Part shown: in pieces, positions 1 to 9,599 of the stretch | Position numbering within the stretch: the stretch's first letter is position 1 | Layout: the number at the start of each line of letters is the position of its first letter | DNA from: Tuctoria greenei | Lineage: Eukaryota > Streptophyta > Magnoliopsida > Poales > Poaceae | Length of the DNA: 64,000 nucleotides | NCBI GenBank assembly: GCA_036927565.1 | Contig: JAYESD010000001.1 | Span: 73,551,751-73,615,750, forward strand | Direction of reading: 5' to 3' | Notes under the pieces: generated by a model | Told to the model about the DNA's origin: nothing | Database searches by the model: none | Seen by the model: only the letters and a program-made list of their open reading frames with translations | Program-made: the position numbers and the translations under genes

Positions 1-89
1 TATGTAGCTATGCAATGGACTGATGAACTTAACTATGGTTTTATTTTGCTATCTTGTTTGTTTTTGGTATTTTCGATTTCTCTGCGTAG

Positions 90-730
90 GGTTTCTCTGT
101 GAAGCCTAAATCGGGAGATTTATTGAAGTGGCAGTGCATTGTCCCCTGTAAAGAAGGCGTAATTCATGAAGAACAAGCACAATCATATGAGTATAACCAT
201 CGTCCTTTTATAAATGTATTTCCTTTCTAGACTAACTGGGAAGGAGGATACTGCCTCCTCAAAATCTCCTTCTCAGAGGACTATCCGTTGGTACCTCCAA
301 GATGCGTCTTTCCACGTATTTTCTTACACCCAAATTTCCATCGCTCTAGAGCACTCTGCATTGGGATTCTTGATCAAGAGACTATAAGATAGACTTTTTT
401 TTCTCATGTAATTAGTAATTGTTTCCGAACATATTTAAAATGGTTTCTTATGTTTCTTAAATTGATATTTTGTAGCGGTGGTGGACTGGTTTTACAATCA
501 AAACTATACTACTTGAAGTTCAGCATTTGCTTCATCTGCCAAATGTGCCCATGTTGAAAATGATTGTTATAATCTACTTATCAAGGTTAGACACTTTGTG
601 TTACTTACCAACATAGGTTATTCATTGCTCATTCGACATTTCTTAATTTAAAGAATGTCAATATTTTCATGATCTAGGGGAATATAAGAGACATGTTCGG
701 GAGCAAGTTGGACAGTACAGTTTAGATTGA
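90..730 (+). pseudogene. SUMO-conjugating enzyme E2 (SCE1/UBC9-like) gene relic
   Basis: Four blocks match the plant SCE1 protein in order. Block 90-162 encodes GFSVKPKSGDLLKWQCIVP. Block 231-378 follows a TTTCTAG acceptor and encodes TNWEGGY, FSEDYP, the E2 HPN motif and a Cys in ALCIGIL at the position of the catalytic Cys. Block 484-585 encodes WTGFTIKTILLEVQHLLHLP, shifts frame, continues as AHVENDCYNLLIK and meets a GTTAG donor. Block 680-730 encodes EYKRHVREQVGQY and a stop. In the family SCE1 carries SUMO as a thioester and transfers it to target lysines. The first exon is absent, the donor after block 2 is not GT, and block 3 is frameshifted, so I call it a pseudogene. Retained intron positions point to a decayed genomic copy, not a retrocopy. 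A gene starting left of the window is possible, but the frameshift argues against function. Confidence 0.8.
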
Positions 731-869
731 TGGATGGGATCTTTAGGAATAAGTTTAGATTTGAAATTAGTTTAGAGGGCACACAATGTGTACGAACTAT
801 GAAATTCATTTAATTTCAAATTATCACTAAATTTTAATATCATTGCCTTTGTTTATCCCTGAAGCTTAA

Positions 870-2152
870 TTGCAATGTCATTGCGTTTGTTTATCCCTGC
901 AACAGATTCTCATGATAACGTGCGAGTGGCAACGGACGCTCACGATGTTGTGCGTGTGGCAAAAGGGAGATGCGCCTTACTCGGGCATGTTTCTAATTCG
1001 TGCTAAAGATCTTTTGTCCCACCTTGGAAATATTCAGTCCAAAAGATGTCAAGCCTATCAAGAGGTTCTGGAAGCCTTGGAGGTGCATGGACTGAAGGAT
1101 CTAGTCTCTTTCCAGTGGGACTAGAACATTGAGGCCATCACTCAATTCTACTCCACTCTTTACTTTTCTCGTGATGATGGTAACATGATGACGTGGATAA
1201 CACAAGGAGCAAAGTACAGTGTCACGTATGAGGAGTTTGCCAGGATTCTTCATCTGGAAGATTCTTTGGAGAATGACATCATAATCCACAACCTGAAGCC
1301 TCTGGAGAATGATCAACTTGACTTTCTATATGATTAAAAGAAGTCATTCAAGTGTCCAACTACGAAGTACTTGAAGCCATTCATTGCTGTTCTTAACTGG
1401 ATCCCGAGGAAGACCATAGCTCCCAAGCAGGGAGATGCATGGACTATTCAGGGCACCCTCAAGACATTGATGAAGGTCATAAGCAAGAAAAGGACTTTCA
1501 ATGTCTTCGAGTACATGTACAATGAAATTGTGAACATCTCTGTCACTCCTAATAGGTCATGTGGCTATACACCCTACATCATGTATATGATTGAGAAAGT
1601 GATAGAACTGGAATTTTTCAAGGATGTGCTTCATACTAGACTTAGGCCCCAGATGCCTACTATCTACATTGTTCCCTCTGCTCCTACATCACCTGTAGAG
1701 GAACAAAGATCTAAGAGGAATCAAGAAGGCACAAGATCTGAGGTTGCTGCTCCTACTCCTCCACCTTCTATAGGATCCTCCAGTGGAATACTGAAGGTGC
1801 TCTCATCCATCATTGTCTTCATGTCGCAGTGGAAATCAAGCAGCATAAGGAGAGTCTGGACAGAAAGAAGCATCAAAGACATGTGAAGGCCAATATCAAA
1901 TCCATCTATGAGAAGATTGAAATGGAGCTAGTGGGGTCACCTCAGATCTCAGAAGACTCTAAAGAAGACATCACAGAGATGGCACCTTTGACTGAGCAAG
2001 AAATGGCCTCATTTGGACTAGCTGGTGCCTTTGCTCCTCCTACTCCTCCTCAAGCACCTAAAGATGAAGATGAAGATGAAGAGAGGACTGAGAGTGAGAG
2101 AGGCAGTGACAATGAGTGCTTCCACTCAATTTTTCCCTTTTTGGTGCCTTGA
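870..2152 (+). pseudogene. Degenerate extra ORF of Sirevirus A (plant transposon protein-like)
   Basis: One frame runs from 870 to about 1825 with two nonsense codons (TAG 1122-1124, TAA 1336-1338). It then shifts to the frame ending at 2152. The stretch NIEAITQFYSTLYF and the following TYEEFARIL resemble the conserved core of the third ORF of Sirevirus B (WVRVFYATLYI), the 'putative plant transposon protein' type common in grass genomes. The C-terminal part is rich in Pro, Glu and Asp (APPTPPQAPKDEDEDEE). The function of this protein type is unknown. Its position between the missing pol and the 3' LTR matches that of its relative at 21128-23287. It cannot encode a full product as it stands. 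Confidence 0.6.
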
Positions 2153-2513
2153 TGCCAAAGTTGGAGAGACTAAGACTAGTTGTCTATTTTGTAGTCATTA
2201 AGCCATTAAGGACTTGTGATCAAGGACATGTATTCATTTTAAACTATTGTAACTTATTTTGTATGTGCCTACTTTACTTATTGTTTGATGCTTAGTTAAT
2301 GGTAATGTGATGATTGTTGCTATAACTGTCAAGAGATTATGTATTGCTCATCACATATTTTGATCACACACTTGTTAGGCACCCCACCATAAAGAATACA
2401 TATATGTGAGAAGTTTTTTTGTTACTCAGTCATTATTCTCATATATGAACAGTTCATGAAAATCAATTTTTTATTCTTAATTGTGAAATCTCAATTGGTT
2501 GTCATCAATCACC
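2153..2513. other. Non-coding spacer between extra ORF and 3' LTR of Sirevirus A
   Basis: AT-rich sequence without a convincing ORF. It lies between the last ORF stop and the polypurine tract and is best read as the 3' untranslated internal region of the element. Confidence 0.5.
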
Positions 2514-2526
2514 AAAAAGGGGTAGA
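2514..2526 (+). other. Polypurine tract of Sirevirus A
   Basis: AAAAAGGGGTAGA (one T) lies immediately upstream of the LTR start TGAAAG. In the family this RNA tract primes plus-strand DNA synthesis. The same motif, reversed, abuts the left LTR of Sirevirus B at 20761. Confidence 0.7.
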
Positions 2527-2810
2527 TTGAAAGTGCATCTAGGCAATCCCATGTGGGTTTTGGACGATTGATGACAAACAAATGAGATCCTAATGAACTT
2601 GTTGAGATGACTGATGGTTAAGATAAATGAGATAGTTTGGTGCACTCAGAATGGTGAAAGATGAAGTGTTGTACAAAAGAGAAAAGCTGAATTGACAACT
2701 GAAGCACAAAGTAGATTTATATGTATAGGACGTGTGTGAGAGACACATCCCAAGATCTCAAGTCTTTGTGTCGGGGTAAGGGCTTAAAATTACCTAAAAA
2801 TTCACTGAGC

Positions 2811-3280
2811 ACCGGACTAGTCCGTTCATCGACCGGACTTGTCCGTTCAACTCTCTGTTGTCGAAGTACACTGTGCACTGGACTAGTCCGACCATGGACC
2901 AAACTAGTCCGATAAAATTTCTGGAACCACATAAACAGTGCACTGGACTAGTCCGATGTTGCACTGAACTAGTAAGTTCAAGTCTCTGTAAACCCTTTAA
3001 ACTACACTCTGGAAAAGTCCGTCCAAAGGATCAGACTAGTCCGTTGAACTCTCTGATGTTCAATAACACATAGCACCAAACAAGTCCGTTCTTGGATCGG
3101 ACTAGTCCGTTCAACTCTCTGGAGTTCAATTTCACTTGGCAGTTGACAAGTCCGGACACATACTGGACTAATCCGGTACACCTCGCACAATTAGGGTTTC
3201 TAGTGTGCTGCACATTTCACACCGACTTTTACACCACACACCGGACAAGTCCGGTCCCTAGTACGGACTAGTCCAGTCAT
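2811..3280. repeat. Array of palindromic GGACTAGTCCG motifs in the Sirevirus A LTR
   Basis: About 14 variants of GGACTAGTCCG, often extended by GTTC, occur between 2811 and 3280, for example near 2814, 2880, 2945, 3098 and 3265. Two more occur at about 3983 and 4003. The core is a self-complementary 11-mer except for its centre. Repeated palindromic motifs in LTRs are a described hallmark of Sireviruses. Here they lie just upstream of the TATA box, as expected for promoter elements. Confidence 0.75.
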
Positions 3281-3313
3281 CGAGATCCCTAACGGTAACT
3301 TCTTTGGAAACCC

Positions 3314-3321
3314 TATAAATA
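3314..3321 (+). promoter_or_regulatory. TATA box in the Sirevirus A LTR
   Basis: TATAAATA within CCCTATAAATAGGAG lies downstream of the palindrome array and upstream of a CCCTAGCGCCGCC leader-like stretch. This is a plausible Pol II start region, inferred from motif and position. Confidence 0.55.
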
Positions 3322-4256
3322 GGAGATCCACGACCCCAAAACAATAACTTTGGATTCCTACTGTCAAACTCATAAACCCTAGCGCCGCCACCTGTCCCAA
3401 GAGCACAAAATTACATCCCCCAACACATCTATGGTTCCAAAAGGTGAAAATAAATTGAACACTCAAATTTGGGGTTGGGAGATTGTTGTCTATGCTTCGT
3501 TGAGCTCTTGGGGTTTAATTTGTTTACACTCGTGCTTTTCTTTGTAATCTTTTCAAATTTATTTGATCATCTTTTTGTTGTAATTCTTGTGGGAGCCTTC
3601 AACGTGTGAGGTTGGCCCATAAAATCGGTGATTACCCGTGATAGTGGAATTAAGTCGGCCTTGTGTGGTGACTTGACGAGGGAAGGGGTTTGAAGAGACC
3701 CGGCTCTATGTGGGCTTCCTCAATGAGGAGTCGATCTATTTGGTGAGATCGAACCTCGGTAAAAATTCGTGTCCCGCGTGCTTCTTTGTTTTTGTATCTT
3801 CATTGATTAGGGCACATAGTTGATCAATATTATAACTTTAATTGCAAATTGCTTCTCACGTGTAACTTCACAACATTGATTATTAATTCAAGTGATCTTA
3901 CTAGTGGTTCATATTTCCGCTGCTATAAAGTTTAAATCCTGAATCAGCACATTGTCAAATCGACACACATTTAGCACACCGAACTAGTCCGCACATTCAA
4001 CCAGACAAGTCTGGTCTATCAAGCATTTGACTATTTGATTAAGTGTGGAGGAAAGTTTAAAATCCTATTCAACCCCCTATAGGCCACATTCAATGATGAC
4101 GACATATGACACCCAACACCGCATTAGGTTGTCTACGGTGTCGTTGACCGTCCCAATCCAAGTTGTCCCATTGCCTGCAAGTTATTTTAACAACACATTA
4201 TATTTGTAATCATATTAAATTAATACACCTATTTCAATTATGTATTTACTAACTAG

Positions 4257-4730
4257 TCACCGACGCCTTGATCTTTGTTCCATTGGCACAACCAGTGGGA
4301 GAGAGTTTGTAGCCCGATACCTGAATGATAGTCTTAACTCCCCCTCCTCCCCCTCCCCCACCACCTCCTCCTCCTCCTCCTCCTCCTCATCCCACTCCCA
4401 CCTTTCCCCCTCCTCCTCTTCTTCGTCATCAATATAGTCTCTTACCCCTCCTACCCCTTTCTGTTGTTATTGCCTCATAGAAACACCCCGCCCTTGTTGT
4501 TCCTGCCTCACAAAAACACATGTGTCTTGTTGTTCCTGCCCAACAGAAACACCACTGCCTTGTTGTTCCTGCCCCACAGAAGCACCTCTGCCTTGTAGTT
4601 CCTTCCTCACAAAAACACCTTTGTTTTGTTTTTTCTGTCCCACAGAAACACCTCTGTCTTGTCGTTCCTGCCTCACAGAAACACCTCCGCTTTTATCTTC
4701 CTATTGCTCCTCCTGACCCTCCACTTGAAA
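4257..4730 (-). pseudogene. CACTA-2 second ORF: 11-residue Gln-rich repeats plus acidic tail
   Basis: Read on the minus strand in one frame, it holds about eight tandem 11-residue units (33 bp each, 4430-4715) of the type VGQEQQGSGVS, with variants such as VRQERQDRGVS. A highly acidic stretch follows (DDEEEEEGERWEWDEEEEEEE), then a short tail ending RSRR before TGA at 4257-4259. Two in-frame nonsense codons (TAG 4701, TAA 4467) fall inside repeat units. The TAA sits at the position of the usual Glu, so the reading frame clearly continues past it. The repeats suggest an elongated, possibly coiled, oligomerising region. Its place downstream of TNP2 fits the second product of CACTA elements, but I recognise no named domain. 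Confidence 0.55.
4325..4437. repeat. CTC/CCT-rich low-complexity tract
   Basis: An imperfect (CCT)n microsatellite. On the minus strand it encodes the acidic Glu-rich tail of the CACTA-2 second ORF, so it is probably a codon-repeat expansion inside coding sequence. Confidence 0.75.
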
Positions 4731-5107
4731 TTAGAGAAAAGTATGTTCCACATAATGATATAGAGTCATATATAATAAACCACATGGAATAAACCTTTAA
4801 TTAGACATGAACCTGTTCATTAAATTGTTCCATGCATCTTCTATGTGATTATCATCTGTTATTACTTAAGGCAGACCCCTGAAAAAAGACTACCAACTAC
4901 GAGAGGAGCTAGCAGGCCGAGTACCAAACTTGCTTGAGGAGTCAAGATTAAGTCCCTTTGCGATACACTTCACACGAAATGAATTGGTTAAAAAGAGAAA
5001 CTGGTTAGAAATAAATACATAATGAAATGAATTTTAAATACAAAAAGTAATAAAATGAAATATAAATGTAATGTGAATTGATTACAAGATTAAAATTCAC
5101 CATGATC
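4731..5107. other. Intergenic part of CACTA-2 without a recognisable gene
   Basis: AT-rich sequence between the repeat ORF and the 3' end of the transposase remnant. It begins with an in-frame TAA (4731-4733) upstream of the repeat ORF. It may contain intron or exon remnants of the second gene; none is convincing. Confidence 0.4.
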
Positions 5108-8100
5108 TTATGTTTCATCGATAACGTGTTGACGAAGAACTTGCTTCTTATGTCCAACTTTTTTAAGGCTTTGTTGCTTTCTTTTATTCCCTACAATATT
5201 ATGGAGTTCAAATTCATTGTCTTCAATATAACCAACTGATGTATCGAGACCTAAACCATCTTCAATATTAGAAGGTGATGGCACATCATCTTCTTCGTAC
5301 ACTTCATCCTGTTTGCTTGATAACTTGCATCACCCGGACATATAACCGTTCTTGCGGATTAACTTTATACACCATCCACCAAGCATTTAGCTTTGGACAA
5401 GGATATGGTAGATAGTAAATCAACTAAACCTGGTGAGCAAGGATATAATTATCGCATCTACAAAGTCTTTCTTCATATTTCACTTTGACGATACCAAATT
5501 CATCCTGTCGTGTTCGCCTGCTATTATCAAACCAGTCACAATGGAAGAAAGTAACTCTAAGATCTTTGGAACCACTAAACTCGAACTCCACAATGTTTTG
5601 ACTAATCTCATTGTTGTTATTTTCTTGAACATTTGCATCACACGCTCTAGTTACAATCCCACTATTTTCGTGGCTGCCGGCGGATGTTTTGCTTTAAATT
5701 GAGCCGAACAGAATCGTTATCCATTTATGTTGTAACGACCAAAACCCTTTGTTGTTATGGTCCCTCGAGAAAGTTGTCGTAAGTCCTCATGAACGTTAGG
5801 ATCAACCATTGACTACCAATGTAAGAGAATATTAGTAATACTTATTAAATTAACTTTGAAATGATTCAAGTAACACGTAAGAAGAGAATGTTACATGCTT
5901 CCAAAACTAGTTGACGAAGTTCAACCATCCACGAAGGCCATCACGATGCATTTTAGATAATTGATTGCTAGTTGGTTGATGCGTGGACTTCCAATATTGT
6001 TTATCAAACTTGCTACAAGATGAAAAAGTATGGCACATTAGATCATGCCTTATAAAAATGGAAAAAGAATTAAGTGTCACCTTGCAACAATTAGAAAAAT
6101 AACATATGCCAAATATTGATTCATCTCTTCAATGTTTGTGTACATGTATAACATACATAAATTCCGTTCTTCTTCTGAAACCACATGCCTACTGCTAGCA
6201 CCAACTGCTTTTCCCTTCTATCCAAAAGTACATAGATTACCACAAGGAGTTTCTTCATTTATGTGGTATCGTGTTGTCTGAGCATACACATTGTGTTCCT
6301 CTGCAAAGAATGTACTTGAGAAGTATGCTACCTCTTCCAGAGAAAATGCTTATGCAATACACCCTTCCACTCTTGCTTTATTCAGAACCATTGCTCTAAT
6401 TTTTTCAGTGTCCTTTCAATGTGGTACATCCACTGATATTTCACGGGTCCCTAAACTTTGGCTTCGTAAGGCAAATGCCCTAGGTGATGTTGCATTACAT
6501 TCATAAATTCCGGCGGGAATATCTTCTCCATTTAGCATACGAGTGAAGGTATTCCTTTCTCCAAGTTTTCCATCATTTGAACTACAATTTCCTTAGCACA
6601 TAATTGTCTATAAAAGAAACTAAGTTCCGCAAGTACTCTCCACACATCCTGATGCACATATCCACAACACATTACGCGAAGAAGTCTTTCCACTAGTACA
6701 TGATAATCATGACTTTTCAAATAAATTGAAAACCAATTTTCAATATTTGTTGTGCATTTGAATCCTGCACAATAACCGTCAGGAAACTTCAATTTTTGCA
6801 TCCAGTTGAGCACTTCTTTCTTTTCATTAAGTTTAAGACAAAACGGAGCATGTGGCATTCATGGTTTTCCACCACCATCTTCTGTGACTTCTAAGCTCAG
6901 ACGACTACAAATCTCTGCGAGATCTTTCAAGCCTTCATATTATCTTTAGTCTTTTTTAAATTGAAACATGTCATAATGATGCTTTCGGCTACATTACGTT
7001 CTTGGTGCATCGCATCGATGTTGTGCAGGAGTAACAATGACTTAGCATAAGGGAGATCCCATAAGTCACATTTATAATTCCATTGTGCTCCTGACCAAAA
7101 CCATCAAATCCATCATCTGTTGTGACAAGTTGACTGTTCCATGCAGCAATCCTAGCACTAGTCAAACATTTTGGCGCGCCCTTTGTTACAGTAGTATCCT
7201 TCCAAAATGTATTAAGTTGCCTCCTAAATTGGTGATTTGGTGGAAGAAAATTTTGGTGGCAATAAAGAAAAACACACATTGTCCCTATTAGTAAGTCTAA
7301 AACAATCGGAGTCTGACCCACAAATTGGACAACATAGTTTGTCGTGTGTGCTCCATCCTGAGTATACACCGTATGCAGGAAAATCATGGACGGACCACAA
7401 GTATGCTGCTCGCAAGTTGAAGTTTTGTTTTTTGTAGCTATCATATGCTTGCATTCTGATCCATAATTCTTTTAATTCCTCAATCAGTGGTTGAAGAAAC
7501 ACCCCTAACCATTTCCCCGGATGTTTACGACCAGGAACGATAAGAGACAAGAACATGTATTCATATTTCATATACATAGCATGTGGAAGATTGTATGGAA
7601 TAGCAAAGACTGGCCAACATGAGTACAAGGCAGCAGATGTATTGAATGGTGTGAAACCATCCGTGGCCAAACCAATGTGAACATTTCTAGCATCTTTTGC
7701 AAAATCATCATCAAAAGAGTCGAGTGCCTTCCAAGCCTCAACATCAGATGGGTGTGTCATTACTCCCGCCGTTTTGTGCACACCATGCTTATGCCACGAC
7801 ATGTGTCTTGTGGTTGATTTCGAAAGAAACAACCGTTTCAACATAGGTGCAAGAGGCATGTAACGAAGTTGTTTGGTTGTCACTTTTGCATTCACTAATT
7901 CACCCTCTTCATTTGTGACCTCAACGTATCGAGATTATTCACAAACCGAACAATGCATCCCATTTGCATTTTCCTTCCAAAAAGGCATACAGTTGCTAGG
8001 ACAACAATCAATCTTTTCATACTTCATACCAAGCCCTGCCAATAATTTCTTGGATTGGTACATGTCCTTCGACAACTTATGATTTTTCGGAAGAATGTCT

Positions 8101-8620
8101 GAGATCAAGTCGATAAGAACGTCATAGAACTTGTTTCACCAATTATACTTTGCTTTTATAGACATGATCATGGTCGCAGGGACGGAAACTTTAGTGTGCT
8201 CCTGCAACTTTTCATGTGATGCTGACAAAATTCTATAGAACTCTTCAACTTTGGGTCTAGGATTTTCCTCATATTCATCTGCACCACAATCACGCTCGAG
8301 TTCTTCAACCATGTCTTCCATTTTGTCCTCAGTTGCACCGTCTCTCTCGTCAACACTAACATTGCTATGGTATAGCTCACCATGCTCATACCACATTTCA
8401 AAACCTGGCATAAAGCCAAATTTACAAAGATGTCATTCAATCTCATACTTCTCCTTGCAATAAAAGTTACGACAATTGCTACATGGACATTTGTCAAAGC
8501 GATTTGTTGTTAAACAAAATGCAAGGCTGATAAATGCCTTAGTATTGATTGTCCATTCATCTGAAGGTGCTGCATTCTTCTGCCAACAATCATACATCCA
8601 TTGTTTATCATCACCTATTG
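5108..8620 (-). pseudogene. CACTA-2 TNP2-type transposase, decayed
   Basis: Minus-strand blocks in family order. About 8610-8370: transposase-associated N-terminal domain, with KQWMYDCWQKN, the Cys motif CPCSNCRN and GFMPGFEMWYEHGE. About 8180-7224: start of the TNP2 core, with ATDGFTPFNTSAALYSCWPV and FRAAYLWSVHDFPAYG-like text (RAAYLWSVHDFPAYGVYSGW). About 7170-6960: HNIDAMHQERNVAESI. About 6860-6530: PHAPFCLKLNEKKEV, SHDYHVLVERLL and LSFFYRQLCAKEIV. About 5420-5108: C-terminal WWMVYKVNPQERLY and an acidic tail. The family cuts the element ends during transposition. Many stops and frameshifts interrupt the reading (for example stops near 8424 and 8135), so it is non-functional. A source of small RNAs is conceivable, not shown. 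Confidence 0.85.
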
Positions 8621-8689
8621 TTCAAACTACATAATGAATGGACAAAAAAATTAAGAAATGTGCGTACTTATGATGCTCCTACATCTATT

Positions 8690-8935
8690 GGGAAGTATAA
8701 GTCGTGAACCCAACTAAAAGTGACCAAGAGAGCGCGCCTATGACGAGACTCGAGGTCCGGAACTGGTCGAAATTTTGACATCATAACCCCATTGTTCTCC
8801 AGCTGCACGTCCAGAAATGGTTCAGCAGAGAGCAACATAACAGAGTTATGCGCATATATTACGACCGGTTCCGGACCTCGTGTCTTGTCATAAGTGCGCT
8901 CTCCCCGGACACTCGCAGGCAGTCCAAAAAGGTAC
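8690..8935. repeat. Imperfect foldback (inverted repeat) upstream of the CACTA-2 transposase
   Basis: Bases 8728-8770 and the reverse complement of about 8861-8903 match at 37 of 43 positions by eye; both contain CGAGGTCCGGAAC. Weaker pairing continues outward and into the roughly 90-bp centre. A minus-strand ORF (8668-8937) crosses it but matches no family I recognise. It may be an inserted MITE, a regulatory hairpin, or a small-RNA precursor. Confidence 0.65.
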
Positions 8936-8937
8936 AA

Positions 8938-9594
8938 TTCCGGACCAACATGCCTCAGATGCGTAGCGCATGTGAGACATGTTAGTCCAAAATGGGTGAC
9001 GCATAGGCTACGTGACTCTAGTGTATGTCATAAGTAAATGATGAGACTTGACATAAAGTATTACCTGCAGCGAAGAGTGTGGAAGCGAGGGTGCACAACA
9101 CAAGCTAGGAAGGAAAGGAATTGCACAACACTTCACAATGTATGAAATGAAAATTGTGAAGGAACATATTGTACAAAAAACAAAGCAAATGCATCGCTGT
9201 ATACAAGTAGAGCTAGCTGGTGATGTGTTGGTTCATTTTAAAATAATAACACTTCTACCTTCATTTAATCTAGTGCACTATTACAAATTAAGAGATATTA
9301 CTGACAGACAGAGGGGGAAGACAGAAAATGATTCAGGGTAATGATACTGTAAATTTATGCTGATGTTAACCAAGCATATTAAAATGGTATTAGAAAAAAA
9401 CTACATACAAACAAGTTATAATTTACTCATTTACTGCAAATAAAATTGGTAACCATTCATCACATTTTATTGCCATTTGAAGTTCGTCCCAAAAAAGCAA
9501 AAGTTTAGGTCCCCAAACTCTTAATATGCACATGTAGTTCCTTTGACTTCCTAAGCAGTTCATTCACGGTCCAAAAACTGTGTGATCAAACAAT
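8938..9594. other. No gene recognised
   Basis: AT-rich sequence with small palindromes such as ATGCGTAGCGCAT (about 8959). A possible minus-strand splice donor (CTGCAG then GTAATAC, near 9064) is visible but cannot be tied to a gene. Confidence 0.4.
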
Positions 9595-9599
9595 GAAAT
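9595..9599. repeat. Target-site duplication GAAAT (left) of the solo LTR
   Basis: GAAAT directly precedes the LTR and is repeated exactly at 12878-12882, directly after it. Confidence 0.85.

Larger units (their letters stand above)
860..4092 (+). mobile_element. Sirevirus A: 3' half of a Ty1/copia (Sirevirus/Maximus-like) element
   Basis: The order on the plus strand is: a degenerate extra ORF (870-2152), a 3' spacer, a polypurine tract and an LTR starting TGAAAGTGCATCTAGG. Gag, integrase and reverse transcriptase are absent. The same arrangement (extra ORF, spacer, PPT, LTR with palindromic repeats) occurs in Sirevirus B further right, which supports the assignment. The left breakpoint lies between the SCE1 relic (ends 730) and about 870. 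I see nothing else in 731-869 apart from a short imperfect repeat of TTTGTTTATCCCTG. Confidence 0.7.
2528..4092 (+). repeat. 3' LTR of Sirevirus A
   Basis: It begins TGAAAGTGCATCTAGGC after the polypurine tract and ends near CACATTCA after a CCTATTCAACCCCCTATAGGCC block, a sequence type familiar from the 3' end of grass copia LTRs. It contains a TATA box (3314) and a dense array of palindromic motifs. The left LTR is missing, so the right boundary (about 4092) is inferred from the terminal CA and the motif, not from an LTR pair. No target duplication can be tested. Confidence 0.65.
4093..9594 (-). mobile_element. CACTA-2: decayed CACTA (En/Spm-type) transposon, minus strand
   Basis: It consists of a TNP2-type transposase (about 8620 to 5108) followed downstream on the same strand by a smaller ORF with 11-residue repeats (4730 to 4257). 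This transposase-then-second-ORF order fits CACTA elements. I could not find a CACTA terminal repeat. The left end is cut by, or abuts, Sirevirus A at 4092. The right end lies somewhere in 8.9-13.6 kb, a stretch that now contains a solo LTR. Confidence 0.6.

Noticed and set aside
3200..3466. ORFs on both strands within the Sirevirus A LTR
   Set aside because: They arise from the palindromic repeats and leader sequence and have no domain resemblance.
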